This document shows, piece by piece, positions 1-8,972 of a stretch of 64,000 nucleotides of DNA. The translations under genes were made by a program, and so were the position numbers. Source of the DNA: Fibrobacter sp. (lineage in GTDB: Bacteria > Fibrobacterota > Fibrobacteria > Fibrobacterales > Fibrobacteraceae); contig JAKSIC010000001.1 in assembly GCA_024399015.1 (NCBI GenBank), positions 558,001 through 622,000 on the forward strand, given 5' to 3'. Under the pieces are notes generated by a model. It did not search any database and was not told the origin of the DNA. It saw only the letters and a list, made by a program, of their open reading frames with translations. The first letter of the stretch is position 1; each line of letters opens with the position of its first letter.

Positions 1-226
1 GACGTGCAGCAGAGGTGTATTCAACGTGGGAAGTGTTAATCGTGATACCACGAGCCTTTTCTTCCGGTGCGTTGTCAATTTCGTCGAAGCGCTTTGCAGC
101 TGCGAGACCCTTAGCAGCGAGGGTGGTGCAGATTGCAGCGGTCAAAGTGGTTTTACCGTGGTCAACGTGACCGATGGTGCCGATGTTGCAGTGCGGCTTG
201 CTTCTGTCAAAATGTTCTTTTGCCAT
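1..226 (-). CDS. tuf: Elongation factor Tu, 5' part only (second tuf copy)
   Basis: EF-Tu brings aminoacyl-tRNA to the ribosome as a GTP complex. Only about the first 75 codons are inside the window; the rest lies beyond base 1. The visible part contains the P-loop GHVDHGKT and the switch region [13 protein letters not shown], and at protein level it matches the complete tuf at 35712-36896 while differing at scattered, mostly third-codon positions. The ATG at 224-226 follows a GGAGAT ribosome site and sits 22 bases after tRNA-Thr(GGU). The three tRNA genes directly upstream mark this as the tufB-type copy of the classical tRNA-tufB operon. Truncation is due to the window edge, not visible decay. 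Confidence 0.95.
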   Translation of the reverse strand, partial: MAKEHFDRSKPHCNIGTIGHVDHGKTTLTAAICTTLAAKGLAAAKRFDEIDNAPEEKARGITINTSHVEYTSAAR

Positions 227-248
227 GATTCTATCTCCATTTAGTGAG

Positions 249-320
<72 letters not shown>

Positions 321-360
321 ATATTCCTCATAACGAGCTCTCATGTCGTTATGAGGTTAG

Positions 361-443
361 TGGGTAGGAGTGGTTTCGAACCACTGTAGGCGTGAGCCAA
401 CGGATTTACAGTCCGTCCCCTTTAACCACTCGGGCACCTACCC
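361..443 (-). tRNA. tRNA-Tyr (anticodon GUA)
   Basis: An 83-base class II tRNA on the minus strand. Acceptor GGGTAGG pairs with CCTACCC with discriminator A, the anticodon loop is CTGTAAA (anticodon GTA), and there is a long variable arm, as expected for bacterial tRNA-Tyr. CCA is not encoded. It is the middle gene of the Thr-Tyr-Thr cluster upstream of tuf. Confidence 0.94.
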
Positions 444-452
444 ATTATGTCA

Positions 453-525
453 AGCCAAAGATAGGAATCGAACCTACGACCGGCTGATTACAAATCAGCT
501 GCTCTACCAGCTGAGCTACTTTGGC
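453..525 (-). tRNA. tRNA-Thr (anticodon UGU)
   Basis: A 73-base cloverleaf on the minus strand: acceptor GCCAAAG with CTTTGGC, anticodon stem CTGAT/ATCAG, loop TTTGTAA, anticodon TGT. CCA is not encoded. It is the promoter-proximal gene of the tRNA-tuf unit; order Thr(UGU)-Tyr(GUA)-Thr(GGU)-tuf matches the E. coli thrU-tyrU-glyT-thrT-tufB order minus glyT. Confidence 0.94.
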
Positions 526-567
526 AAGTAACCCTAACATTCCGTGTTGAACATTAGAGTGTGCCAA

Positions 568-596
568 ATTTAATAAGAAATACGATGACTTGTCAA
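568..596 (-). promoter_or_regulatory. Sigma70-type promoter of the tRNA-tuf operon
   Basis: On the minus strand a perfect TTGACA (591-596) is followed after 17 bases by TTAAAT (568-573), a 4/6 match to the -10 box. It ends about 40 bases before tRNA-Thr(UGU), a suitable place for a tRNA operon promoter. No experimental evidence. Confidence 0.6.
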
Positions 597-839
597 CGAA
601 AATCGCGTATTTTTCTAAAAAAAATCAAATTTTTTCAAAATATATGTACACACAATAGGTTAAACAGTGTTGATAGATTGTGAATAGACAAAAATAGGGC
701 TTTTTCGCCCCTCCCCCATCGAATTTTTCTTTGTGTAGCAACAAGATACGCACTATATTAAAAGTGAAATTTTGGTTAGCATGGCCAACGCCTTCAAGGA
801 CGGAAAGAAAATCTAGGCTGCATTTACGACAAATGAAAA
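597..839. other. Intergenic region without a recognisable gene
   Basis: AT-rich stretch between the tRNA-tuf promoter and the terminator of the FISUMP pseudogene. The only coding-like signal is an ATG at 781 that opens a frame of 11 codons ending in a stop (reads MANAFKDGKKI), too short to call. It could be the relic of a gene end. Confidence 0.4.
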
Positions 840-870
840 AAGTCCAACCCCGATTTGCGAGGTTGGACTT
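836..870 (-). terminator. Rho-independent terminator after the FISUMP pseudogene
   Basis: Read on the minus strand, AAGTCCAACC and GGTTGGACTT form a 10-bp stem around an 11-base loop, followed by a run of T. It lies just past the stop at 889. Confidence 0.85.
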
Positions 871-888
871 CTTGAATTTTTTGAAAGC

Positions 889-2056
889 TTAATCCTTCAG
901 GCAACGGACGGAAAGCTGGCTAGTCACCGTGAGGAGAGTCAAACCTGCATCGTCATCGGAAGCCTGTATAAACAAGCGGAACGCATACTTAGTATCGCCC
1001 GTCAACCTATCGGAAGTCCAGAAGGCGGCACTACCTCCCACATCCCTCATCGATTCTTCCATAAAGTACTTGAATCCTCCCGCAAGGGCGGAGAAGCCAT
1101 AGGTGTCTTTTCCGTTATAGTCGTTTACCCAACTAGAAGTAGCCTTCAATCGCTTTCCAGCAATGTCTGCACCACCAACGGTTTCAATCAACTTTTCGAC
1201 TTCACCATAAGAAGGCAAATGCCACCCGTTGAGGTTGCACTCCACAATGACGGATCAGAGTTATGGTTGGAGTAGTACCCGCTTGAGGATCTGGTATAGG
1301 TGTATATGGCAGAGAAACCGTAGGGGTTTTTGGTTCCAGTCCTAGGACTATACAGAAGTCGGTAAGCAGCCTTGTTGGAAATATCCGATCTTCCGCTCAC
1401 GAGACTCATAAGATTCAAGAAGTCAACATAAGTGGGCAAATGCCAGCCATCAGGACAGGCAGACAAAGCTGCATTCTTTCTTCACCCTCATACCTGAGAT
1501 TTTCAGTCATCCATTCCTGGGGACCAATCTTTACGGTTTTGTAACTTTCCCCGTCGCGTTCGTCTTCAAGAGTGTCATATTCGCAGTTGTCCTCGGTATC
1601 GTCACGACAAGGTTCTGCCATGACGATTTTAATTTCACTGGAAGAACTTTCTGCCGTAGAGGAACTGGATTCATCCTCATCGGAAGCGGACGGATTAGTA
1701 ATCCAGCCCCATTTATCCAATTCTTCATCATGGTAGCAGACAAGCTCCACATTGGAATCGTAGTTATAGGACAGCTTGCCTTCCACGCTAGAGTTACATT
1801 TGCAGCTCAATGCATCGGACAAAGTGTAGATGCTACAAACGTAATTCGTGCTAGAACTGGACTTCTTATCGGATTCAGATCTGGAAACATTATTTTCGCG
1901 AGAAGAAGAACTGACTTTCCCACTGGAGGAAGACTGAATTTCCTCAGAAGAGGAATCGTCCTCCGGACCTTGCACTGGTGACTCATGCCCATCATCGCCG
2001 CATGCAGCAAGCATTGCAAAAACCGGGATCGAGAGCCATAATTTAATTGAATTCAT
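889..2056 (-). pseudogene. Decayed FISUMP-domain lipoprotein gene
   Basis: The N-terminal part starts at the ATG 2054-2056 with a lipoprotein signal (MNSIKLWLSIPVFAMLAAC, Cys19), then a Ser-rich linker and the start of a Fibrobacter succinogenes major paralogous domain (KTVKIGPQEWMTENL). After this the frame breaks near 1470: the next frame carries CPDGWHLPTY and an incomplete domain ending LWSA. Near 1240 the frame breaks again and a second GWHLPSY block runs to a normal domain ending SVRCLKD at 889. Both breaks also lack expected sequence (the YTWAAAM-type segment and the domain end), so two out-of-frame deletions fit better than single sequencing errors. The function of FISUMP proteins is not known; they are abundant secreted or surface proteins in Fibrobacter. 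Confidence 0.8.
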
Positions 2057-2199
2057 TGAACCCATCTTCTTTTCAATTGTCGCACAATCTAGAAAATTTG
2101 CAAGTCGATGAGTAACTTTATTGGACAGTTCAAAATAAAAAGTGTATATTTGTGCAGTAAAGGTTTGTCGCATGATTGCGACCGAGCCGAAGGATTTTT

Positions 2200-2631
2200 A
2201 TGGAAGTTTGCAACTACGAATACACGGCACGAATCGAAGTGCGCTACGCCGAAACCGACCAGATGGGCATTGTCCATCATTCTGTTTATGCCGTATGGTT
2301 TGAACAGGCCCGCACCGAGTTTTTCCGCACTGCCGGCGCAAGCTACGCCGACATGGAAGCCGAGGGTTTCGCCTGCCCCGTCTTGGAACTGGGCGTGCAG
2401 TACAAGGCCCCCACCCATTACGGTGAATTCGTGGATATCAAGACCACCCTGGTCAAGGAAGACAAGCTCCGTTACCGCTTCAAGTACGAGCTTTCTGTAG
2501 ATGGCAAACTTTGCACCGTGGGCACTACCTTGCACTGCTTTACCAAGGGCGGGCGCCCCACCAGGGAACTACCTGCAAAGATCGCCGTGTTCTTCCCCAC
2601 CGAAGCTTCAAATTGTCGCAACCTCTCGTAA
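2200..2631 (+). CDS. Acyl-CoA thioesterase, YbgC/4HBT hotdog family
   Basis: About 143 residues, normal for a single hotdog-fold thioesterase that hydrolyses acyl-CoA or a related thioester in the cytoplasm. The family signature is clear: RYAETDQMGIVHHSVYAVWFEQART, with the Asp of ETDxMGxVxH as the usual catalytic residue, followed by GVQYKAPTHYGE. I chose the ATG at 2200 because AAGGA lies a few bases before it; an upstream ATG at 2176 would add eight residues with no family support. It is followed by rarA after 26 bases and may be cotranscribed. Substrate cannot be told from sequence. Confidence 0.85.
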   Translation: MEVCNYEYTARIEVRYAETDQMGIVHHSVYAVWFEQARTEFFRTAGASYADMEAEGFACPVLELGVQYKAPTHYGEFVDIKTTLVKEDKLRYRFKYELSVDGKLCTVGTTLHCFTKGGRPTRELPAKIAVFFPTEASNCRNLS

Positions 2632-2657
2632 TTCGTAACTCATAATTCGTAATTGTC

Positions 2658-3983
2658 ATGGACCAGCCCTTAGCAGAACGTTTACGCCCGCAAAACCTGG
2701 ATGAGTTTCTTGGACAGAACAAGATTCTCGGTTCCCAAAGTCTTTTGCGCAAGAGCCTCGAGAACGACACCGTCCCCAGCATGATTTTCTGGGGTCCTCC
2801 GGGCTGCGGAAAGACTAGTCTCGCCCACGTGATCAAGCAGAATACCCGCAAGGCATTTGTGGCATTGTCCGCAGTTTCCAGCGGAGTGAAGGAAGTGAAG
2901 GAAGTTCTGGCTGACGCTCGCAAGATGAAGGCCATGTTCCAGGACACCATACTCTTCATCGACGAAATTCACCGCTTTAACAAGGGCCAGCAGGATGCAT
3001 TGCTGGGCGCCGTGGAAGACGGCACCGTTACCCTCATTGGCGCCACTACGGAAAACCCAGGGTTTGAAGTGAACGGGGCTTTGCTCAGCCGCTGCCAATT
3101 GATTCTCTTTGCGCCCCTTTCCAAGGAAGACTTGCGCACTCTGATTTTCAGCGCCCTGAAGGACCATCCCCGCGGTCTAAAGCTCTCCGACGTGGAAGTG
3201 GAGGAAGCCGTGGTGGACAAACTGATTGCCCAGTCCGAAGGCGATGCCCGATTCCTTTTGAATCAGCTGGAATGGATCGGCGGAAATCTTGGCGGCAGAA
3301 AGGTTATCGACGAGAAGCTGCTGGAAGAATTCCAGTACAAGAAACCCCTGCGTTACGACAAGAGCGGCGAAGAACATTACAACCTGATTTCTGCACTACA
3401 CAAGTCCATCCGCGGAAGCGACCCCGACGCCGCCGTGTACTGGCTGCACCGTATGCTTCAAGGTGGCGAAGACCCCCGCTACCTATTGCGTCGCATGATC
3501 CGCATGAGCATGGAAGACGTTGGCCTTGCAGATCCCAACGCACTATTGCTGGCCACAAGCGCCCGAGAGGCTTACGACTTCCTGGGAAATCCCGAAGGCC
3601 TTATCGCCTTGGACCAGCTTGCAGTCTACCTGGCGCTCGCCCCCAAGAGCAACAGCCTTGAAGTTGCCGGCATGATGGCTGACGATGTCATCCGCCAGAC
3701 CGGAACACTTCCCGTGCCCCGTGCCTTCCGCAACTCCGTCACCCGCGTAGGTAAGCAGCTTGGCTACGGCAACGGCTATCAGTATGATCACGACTCCCCC
3801 GGCGGCTACTCCGCCCAGGAACATCTGCCCAAGCAGCTGGAAGGCATGCGCTTCTACCAGCCCAAGCAAATCGGCAAGGAAAAACTTTTCGCCGAACGCC
3901 TGGAACAGCTGAAGGCCATCCGCGATGAAAAGCTGGGCCGAAAAGCAGAAACTACAGAAGAAAAGAAAGACTCATCGCTTTAA
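2658..3983 (+). CDS. rarA: Replication-associated recombination protein A (AAA+ ATPase)
   Basis: RarA/MgsA is a clamp-loader-like AAA+ ATPase that acts at stalled replication forks. The 441-residue protein opens with PLAERLRPQNLDEFLGQ, has Walker A GPPGCGKTS (about residues 46-54), Walker B ILFIDEIHRFNKGQQDALL and sensor-1 region TLIGATTENPGFEVN, then the RarA C-terminal domains (GSDPDAAVYWLHRMLQGGEDPRYL). Length and motif order are as in the family. The last 30 residues are Lys/Glu-rich and poorly conserved. It ends 4 bases into the convergent gene at 3980. Confidence 0.95.
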   Translation: MDQPLAERLRPQNLDEFLGQNKILGSQSLLRKSLENDTVPSMIFWGPPGCGKTSLAHVIKQNTRKAFVALSAVSSGVKEVKEVLADARKMKAMFQDTILFIDEIHRFNKGQQDALLGAVEDGTVTLIGATTENPGFEVNGALLSRCQLILFAPLSKEDLRTLIFSALKDHPRGLKLSDVEVEEAVVDKLIAQSEGDARFLLNQLEWIGGNLGGRKVIDEKLLEEFQYKKPLRYDKSGEEHYNLISALHKSIRGSDPDAAVYWLHRMLQGGEDPRYLLRRMIRMSMEDVGLADPNALLLATSAREAYDFLGNPEGLIALDQLAVYLALAPKSNSLEVAGMMADDVIRQTGTLPVPRAFRNSVTRVGKQLGYGNGYQYDHDSPGGYSAQEHLPKQLEGMRFYQPKQIGKEKLFAERLEQLKAIRDEKLGRKAETTEEKKDSSL

Positions 3984-4501
3984 AATTCAGCAACTACGCC
4001 AAGCCCTCCTGGAAATACGATCCTGTCGCGGTCAAGAGACCCCTTGTTTATGTCGAAATTCGTATAGTAACTGCCGTTCCCGGCAAAAAATTGAAATCCC
4101 AGTTCAAAGTACGCACCAAAGTGCTTGGCAAACATGTGCTGATATCCAAATCCAAAAACAAGACGCCAATAATTGATCTCTTTGGATGATTCTTCCAAAT
4201 ACGAATCCTTGCTATTCACATTGTGGATGATAAAACCTTCAAACTCGCCATGAATCCACTCGGATGAATGAAAAGCATACGGACCAGTAAGCCCCATAAA
4301 ACGATAGGCAATACCGATCCCTCCCATAAAGTCATAATCAGAGTCATACCCCATTAAATGAACGTTGCTAGAAAGATGTTCATCCTTCATTGTATACTCA
4401 ACGCTTGTCATTCCATGGTATGGACCAAAACCCAAGCTTACGCCGAATTGTGCATAACACATCCCAGCAAGCATGCACAGTAGTGCTTGAAACTTTTTCA
4501 T
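3980..4501 (-). CDS. Predicted exported beta-barrel-like protein, unknown
   Basis: A 173-residue protein with a clear signal peptide (MKKFQALLCMLAGMCYA, cleavage before QFGVS). The mature part alternates polar and aromatic or Gly-rich strands (GVSLGFGPYHGM, GGIGIAYRFMG, LVFGFGYQHMF, GAYFELGFQFFAG) and ends in a hydrophobic-aromatic VVAEF, as small outer-membrane barrels do. The ATG at 4499-4501 has a strong AGGAGG ribosome site. It is the last of three AT-rich minus-strand genes. No family recognised; barrel is inference. Confidence 0.6.
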   Translation of the reverse strand: MKKFQALLCMLAGMCYAQFGVSLGFGPYHGMTSVEYTMKDEHLSSNVHLMGYDSDYDFMGGIGIAYRFMGLTGPYAFHSSEWIHGEFEGFIIHNVNSKDSYLEESSKEINYWRLVFGFGYQHMFAKHFGAYFELGFQFFAGNGSYYTNFDINKGSLDRDRIVFPGGLGVVAEF

Positions 4502-4515
4502 GTTTTCCTCCTTTT

Positions 4516-4821
4516 TCACCAACGCTTCACTGGAGGGACAATGTCACATAAGGCAGGTGAACCCCCAGGTTTAAAAAAAATAGCTGATGCTACGCAAATT
4601 CCAAGACGAACTAAATAATTTGATTGTTGTTGCGTGTTCGTTAAAGAAATGGAACTATCGAGAACAAAATCCTTTATAGCGACATTGAAACTAAAATCCA
4701 CAACAATAGAATCCTGTTTATCAACATATTTTTTTAACGAATCTATTACTAATTGTGCTTGGCAATATCCCTGCAACAGAAGCAACAAAGAAAAAAACAG
4801 TATCATTCGAAAACTTATCAT
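4516..4821 (-). CDS. Small exported protein of unknown function
   Basis: A 101-residue frame with a strong N-terminal hydrophobic stretch (MILFFSLLLLLQGYCQAQ) resembling a signal peptide. The rest has no recognised domain. It lies 23 bases after the lipoprotein gene upstream and 14 bases before the barrel-like gene downstream, so an operon is likely. Ribosome site in front of the ATG at 4821 is weak, and the start could be the internal ATG at 4806. Confidence 0.5.
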   Translation of the reverse strand: MISFRMILFFSLLLLLQGYCQAQLVIDSLKKYVDKQDSIVVDFSFNVAIKDFVLDSSISLTNTQQQSNYLVRLGICVASAIFFKPGGSPALCDIVPPVKRW

Positions 4822-4844
4822 AGATAAACGGCTTCCATCAAAAA

Positions 4845-5963
4845 TTAGCGATAAGAAAGTGGGTACTTTGAAAGAATTGCATCACGAATATTTTGGGGCA
4901 AATTTTTGCTTGTTTTCGCTCTGAATTCTAAATCCTTATGCCTTACATAATGCATTCCGACAACACCATAATCAGTAGCCCTTCTAAAATTGAGGTCCTT
5001 CTCGTTTCCCGTAAGCTGCGTATTCGCCTGAGGATTAAAACCCGTCAAATCTTCGTTCGGATTAGGAACACTTCCTGTTGGAATTGAGAACTCCATAAAA
5101 GGCGTTATCTTACATCTAACCGTAATATCTTCCGTATCACAGCATGTATCTAAATCCGTATCATGAGTGGTTTTTGCACATGAGAAATTTCCGTATCCAT
5201 CAAAACCACAACCACTAAAACAGTAGGATCTTATTCCATTTCGATCAGGATCAAACGCAGCCCAGCGCCACACCTTTCCTTCAATTGGGCCTCTCCAAAC
5301 AAGCTGACGCTTTTTGAAATACGTCTCGGAGCCTGCGGTTGAAATGACTTTGTAATCTGATATGAAAGATTCCGCAATCATTCGATACGGATAAATCTCC
5401 ACCGTTATCTTTGAATCATATGTAGCGGTTTCAACAACTTCCTTTTTTAAGGCTTTGAGCTGCTTAAGATAGGGATCTTCTTCTGCGGAATCATCACAAC
5501 CATCACAGGACAAACCTATATAGTCACATTTTTCAAACAATATTCTATCTGACAAAAGCGTATCGCCATTTACAAGCACAATAAATCCATAGTCCTCATT
5601 CATGGCAAGCCAAGATGTGGGACACACATAATCAAGAGGACGTTCAATAGAATGACTATAATCGGCATCCTCTGCAATACGTTTTGCGTACGAAGCTTCT
5701 AACTTTAAGAATTCATCAAGAGAATCTAGTACCAACCCTTTTTTATCAACATCTTTTTTTAAGGTTGCTTCTTGAAAAAATCGAATTCTATTCCCTTTTT
5801 CGTCAAATTCAAAATATGGAAGTATTGAATCCCCCAAGTTTTCCTTATAGAAATGTTCAGAAAAGGAATTGTTTAGTGAGCCATCTCGAGCTTCATCACC
5901 TCCAAGATTTGAATTGTCACAAGCCCACAGTAAAATCGCAATAAGACAAGGTAATTTCTTCAT
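4845..5963 (-). CDS. Cys-rich lipoprotein of unknown function
   Basis: A 372-residue protein starting at ATG 5961-5963 behind GGGAGGA. The start is fixed by a type II signal MKKLPCLIAILLWAC with Cys15 as the lipidation site. The mature part is acidic and holds several Cys pairs (CDYIGLSCDGCDD, CFSGCGFDGYG, CCDTEDITVRC), suggesting disulfides in the periplasm or at the surface. I recognise no domain. It is the first gene of a three-gene AT-rich group (5963 down to 3980). An upstream in-frame start at 6026 would bury the lipoprotein signal and is rejected. Confidence 0.65.
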   Translation of the reverse strand: MKKLPCLIAILLWACDNSNLGGDEARDGSLNNSFSEHFYKENLGDSILPYFEFDEKGNRIRFFQEATLKKDVDKKGLVLDSLDEFLKLEASYAKRIAEDADYSHSIERPLDYVCPTSWLAMNEDYGFIVLVNGDTLLSDRILFEKCDYIGLSCDGCDDSAEEDPYLKQLKALKKEVVETATYDSKITVEIYPYRMIAESFISDYKVISTAGSETYFKKRQLVWRGPIEGKVWRWAAFDPDRNGIRSYCFSGCGFDGYGNFSCAKTTHDTDLDTCCDTEDITVRCKITPFMEFSIPTGSVPNPNEDLTGFNPQANTQLTGNEKDLNFRRATDYGVVGMHYVRHKDLEFRAKTSKNLPQNIRDAILSKYPLSYR

Positions 5964-6094
5964 CGTATCCTCCCTTATACTGAAAAATAATAAATCTAAC
6001 ACAAAATGAGGTAGAGGAACTCTCATTGTATAAAAAGTAACGGGAATAAAATTTCTAGGTCCTTCATCCCTACGGATTCAGAACAACACACCGA

Positions 6095-7177
6095 CTAGAA
6101 CTGTTCCAAGATCTTGATGCGTTCAGGGGTATCCGGGTGAGTACAGAAGATAACGTTCACCTTGGCCACCAAGCCCTTCAACAGGCCGTTATCGTCTTCC
6201 TCGTCGGGGTGGATGATGTACAGCTGGGCCACGTCATTACGCTTGACGCTTGAAAGGCCCGGATCCTCGGAAACTTTGCGCAGGGCGCTTGCCAATGCCA
6301 GCGGGTCACCACAAAGTTCAGCGGCACCGGCATCGGCCACGTATTCGCGCTTACGGGAAATTGCCAAACGGTTGACGTAGCTAAAGAAGTAGGCCACCGT
6401 AGAAATCACAAGACCAACCAAAGCCACAACCATAACGATAAGGATGGCGCCACCTTCGTTCTTGCCACGGCTGCGGCGAGGACGGCTGCGGAGCATACCC
6501 TTAATCAGCTGCCAGAACATGGACTGCACCAGGGAAATAAGGCCCACGAACACAATGCACACCACCATGAGGCGGGTATCGCGATTCTTGATGTGGGTCA
6601 GCTCATGGCCCACAACGGCAGCAAGCTCGTTGTCATCCAGTTTTTCAATAATGCCTGTGGTCAGCGTGATGGTAAAGGACTTGACGTTAATGCCGCTGGC
6701 GAAAGCGTTCATGCCCGGATCGTCAACAATGTTGATCTGGGGCATTTCAATACCGCCGGCAATGCAGAGGTTTTCTACGATATTGTAGACGCGGACATTC
6801 TCTTTACGTTCCAGGGGCTTTGCGTGAGTCACATGGCGCAAAAGGGAAACGTTGCAGGAGTACGCGAAGAAGAACCAGATGGCCACAATGGCAATGGTTG
6901 CAGGCAGAGCCTTCAAGAAACAGTACCACACAATGGGCCAATGGGCGCCGTAGCCTTTGCCGGTCAGCATCGCCGTATCGCGGCAAACTTCCTTGAAGGA
7001 GGTACCCACCGTTGCAAGGTAAGAGTCGCCAAAGACATCGCAGAACACACCGAAGTAGTCCAGCACAAAAATGAACAACCAGACCATGGCGAGAATGATA
7101 ATCGGGTATAAACACAACAGGATTACAGTATTCCTGTTGTTACGCCAGATCTGGGTCTGCATTCCAACGTATTTCAT
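6095..7177 (-). CDS. M48 family zinc metalloprotease (HtpX-like)
   Basis: A 360-residue membrane protease of the HtpX type, which degrades misfolded membrane proteins with the active site on the cytoplasmic side. Two hydrophobic segments come first (about residues 16-42 and 75-95), then EMPQINIVDDPGMNAFASG, the zinc motif HELTH in AAVVGHELTHIKNRDTRL, two more membrane segments, and EYVADAGAAELCGDP supplying the third zinc ligand (Glu). Motifs are intact. It follows lemA on the same strand after 83 bases; the LemA-M48 pairing is common in bacteria. Gene symbol htpX not assigned because the protein is longer than classical HtpX. Confidence 0.88.
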   Translation of the reverse strand: MKYVGMQTQIWRNNRNTVILLCLYPIIILAMVWLFIFVLDYFGVFCDVFGDSYLATVGTSFKEVCRDTAMLTGKGYGAHWPIVWYCFLKALPATIAIVAIWFFFAYSCNVSLLRHVTHAKPLERKENVRVYNIVENLCIAGGIEMPQINIVDDPGMNAFASGINVKSFTITLTTGIIEKLDDNELAAVVGHELTHIKNRDTRLMVVCIVFVGLISLVQSMFWQLIKGMLRSRPRRSRGKNEGGAILIVMVVALVGLVISTVAYFFSYVNRLAISRKREYVADAGAAELCGDPLALASALRKVSEDPGLSSVKRNDVAQLYIIHPDEEDDNGLLKGLVAKVNVIFCTHPDTPERIKILEQF

Positions 7178-7260
7178 GATACAGTTGTTAGTGGCTAGTG
7201 GTTAGTAGACAGGGATTCGGGAACGTTCTGCCCCCGACACCCCTAATCACAGCTTACTTT

Positions 7261-7818
7261 TTAGAACTTGACTTCGGGAGCCTTGTTCAGGGATTCGCGG
7301 CTTTCAGTAGCTTCGTACATGGCAGCGCGCTTGAAGTTGAACATACCGGCAATAATGTTGTTGGGGAAAACTTCGCAAGCGTTGTTGAATTCCTTGGTTG
7401 CGGAGTTGAAGAAGCGGCGAGCTGCAGCCAGCTTGTTTTCGATGTCGGAAAGTTCAGTCTGGAGCTGGAGGAAGTTGGTGTTGGCCTTCAGTTCCGGATA
7501 AGCTTCCAAGGAAACGCGGAGACCGGCAAGAGCACTGGACATAGCCTTGTCAGCAGCAACCTTTTCATCTACGGTCTGGGCACCCATACCGGCAGCGCGG
7601 GCAGCGGTCACCTTTTCAAGAACTTCCTTTTCGTGGGTGGCGTAGCCCTTCACAGTGGAAACCAGCTGCGGCACCAAGTCAAAGCGCTGCTTCAACTGGA
7701 CGTCGATATTTGCGAATGCATTTTCGCGGTTGTTGCGAAGCTTCACCAACTTGTTGTAGGTGGTGATCAGCAAGAGGACGATGATGACGGCGACGGCAAT
7801 GATAATTCCAGCGACCAT
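7261..7818 (-). CDS. lemA: LemA family membrane-anchored protein
   Basis: A 185-residue protein with one N-terminal membrane helix (GIIIAVAVIIVLLLI) and then the long helical LemA domain: NKLVKLRNNRENAFANIDVQLKQR, DLVPQLVSTVKGYATHE, ELSDIENKLAAARRFFN, NNIIAGMF. The role of LemA proteins is not settled; they often sit beside M48 proteases or TPM-domain proteins, as here with the protease at 6095-7177. The ATG has a strong AAGGAG site. Length is typical. Confidence 0.93.
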   Translation of the reverse strand: MVAGIIIAVAVIIVLLLITTYNKLVKLRNNRENAFANIDVQLKQRFDLVPQLVSTVKGYATHEKEVLEKVTAARAAGMGAQTVDEKVAADKAMSSALAGLRVSLEAYPELKANTNFLQLQTELSDIENKLAAARRFFNSATKEFNNACEVFPNNIIAGMFNFKRAAMYEATESRESLNKAPEVKF

Positions 7819-7895
7819 AAGATTCTCCTTTTAATTGTTCTTACTTTGTAAATGTACAATAAAAAAACAAAAAAAATGACAGATTCCTCAAGACT

Positions 7896-8972
7896 TTACC
7901 CCAATTCATCCCGCAGGAATTTTTCCAACGTATCCTTTTGGGGTAAGGCCAGCATGTAGGTGGAAACAAACAGTTTGTTATCCATTCCCGCCAGGGCGTA
8001 CTCCACCATCTTCTTGCCCTTCTTCGTGCAGAGAAGAATACCCACAGGCGGATTATCCCCCTCGTTCATTTCGTTTTCCTTATAGTAGGAGACATAGGCA
8101 TTCAACTGTCCCAAATCTCCGTGGTTAAAGGAATCGTCCTTCAGTTCCACAATTACAGTGCAATGCAAAATCCTGTTATAGAAGACCAGATCCACAAAGT
8201 AATATTCATCGTCAATGACGATTCGCTTTTGGCGTGCCTCAAAACAGAACCCCTTCCCCATTTCCAGCAGAAATTCCTGCAGATGGTCCATAATGGCACC
8301 CTCCAAATCGCTTTCGTTGAAAGGCCTTGCGGGCAAGTTCAGAAACTCAAAGGTAAAGGGTTCCTTAATACCATAACTCAAGGGTGTTTCGCTTACAGTC
8401 TGCAGAAGCAACTTTTTAGGATTTTGGCTGATACCCGCCCTAAAGAACAAGTTTGTCGCAATTTGTCTACGAAGTTCCTTGACACTCCAGCAACACTTGA
8501 TACATTCCGTTTCGTAGAAAAAGCGTGCAAAGGAATCCTCGACCGTCATAATTTCACGAATGTGCGAGAAGGAAAGGTTTTCAATGATTCGATTCGCGGG
8601 AGTTTCGAATTCGTGCGACGGCGTCGCACTTTTTCCAGCAAGATAATCCTTAATTTTGGGATATTTTAAATAGAAAGCTCTAGAAATTTTAAACAGAGTC
8701 TCGTTCATCCCTCTTGTATTCAGCCGAGCTTCAATATTTTTCAGTAATTTTTCGCCGTACTTCGCACGATCAAGCCCCTTCTGCTCGTATTCAACGATAT
8801 AATACCCTATTAGATAGTTGCGGATGGTGGCAAGTTTGTTTACCGCCTTCACAGAAGCGGAATAGGCATTCTTGTGAATCTGCTCCAGGGAACTGGCCAG
8901 ACCTTCGAAAGTCTGGGGGTTGGAATTTTGCCAATCGTTAGGCAACTTGAAATCTTGAATTTGACTGGACAT
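7896..8972 (-). CDS. YhcG/DUF1016 PDDEXK nuclease family protein
   Basis: A 358-residue protein with the DUF1016 N-terminal domain (ASVKAVNKLATIRNYLIGYYIVEYEQKG) and a C-terminal PDDEXK nuclease core: FVDLVFYNRILHCTVIVELK gives the Asp and the E-x-K of the motif. Members are often found with type I restriction systems or as orphans; a nuclease role is inferred from the fold. Here it stands alone, with no restriction genes nearby. The ribosome site (AGGAG) is buried in an inverted repeat of its own leader, see the entry at 8973-9030. Confidence 0.88.
   Translation of the reverse strand: MSSQIQDFKLPNDWQNSNPQTFEGLASSLEQIHKNAYSASVKAVNKLATIRNYLIGYYIVEYEQKGLDRAKYGEKLLKNIEARLNTRGMNETLFKISRAFYLKYPKIKDYLAGKSATPSHEFETPANRIIENLSFSHIREIMTVEDSFARFFYETECIKCCWSVKELRRQIATNLFFRAGISQNPKKLLLQTVSETPLSYGIKEPFTFEFLNLPARPFNESDLEGAIMDHLQEFLLEMGKGFCFEARQKRIVIDDEYYFVDLVFYNRILHCTVIVELKDDSFNHGDLGQLNAYVSYYKENEMNEGDNPPVGILLCTKKGKKMVEYALAGMDNKLFVSTYMLALPQKDTLEKFLRDELG

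Noticed and set aside
2627-2656. Short direct repeats TAATTCGTAA between the thioesterase gene and rarA
   Set aside because: Only two short imperfect units in an AT-rich gap; no sign of function.
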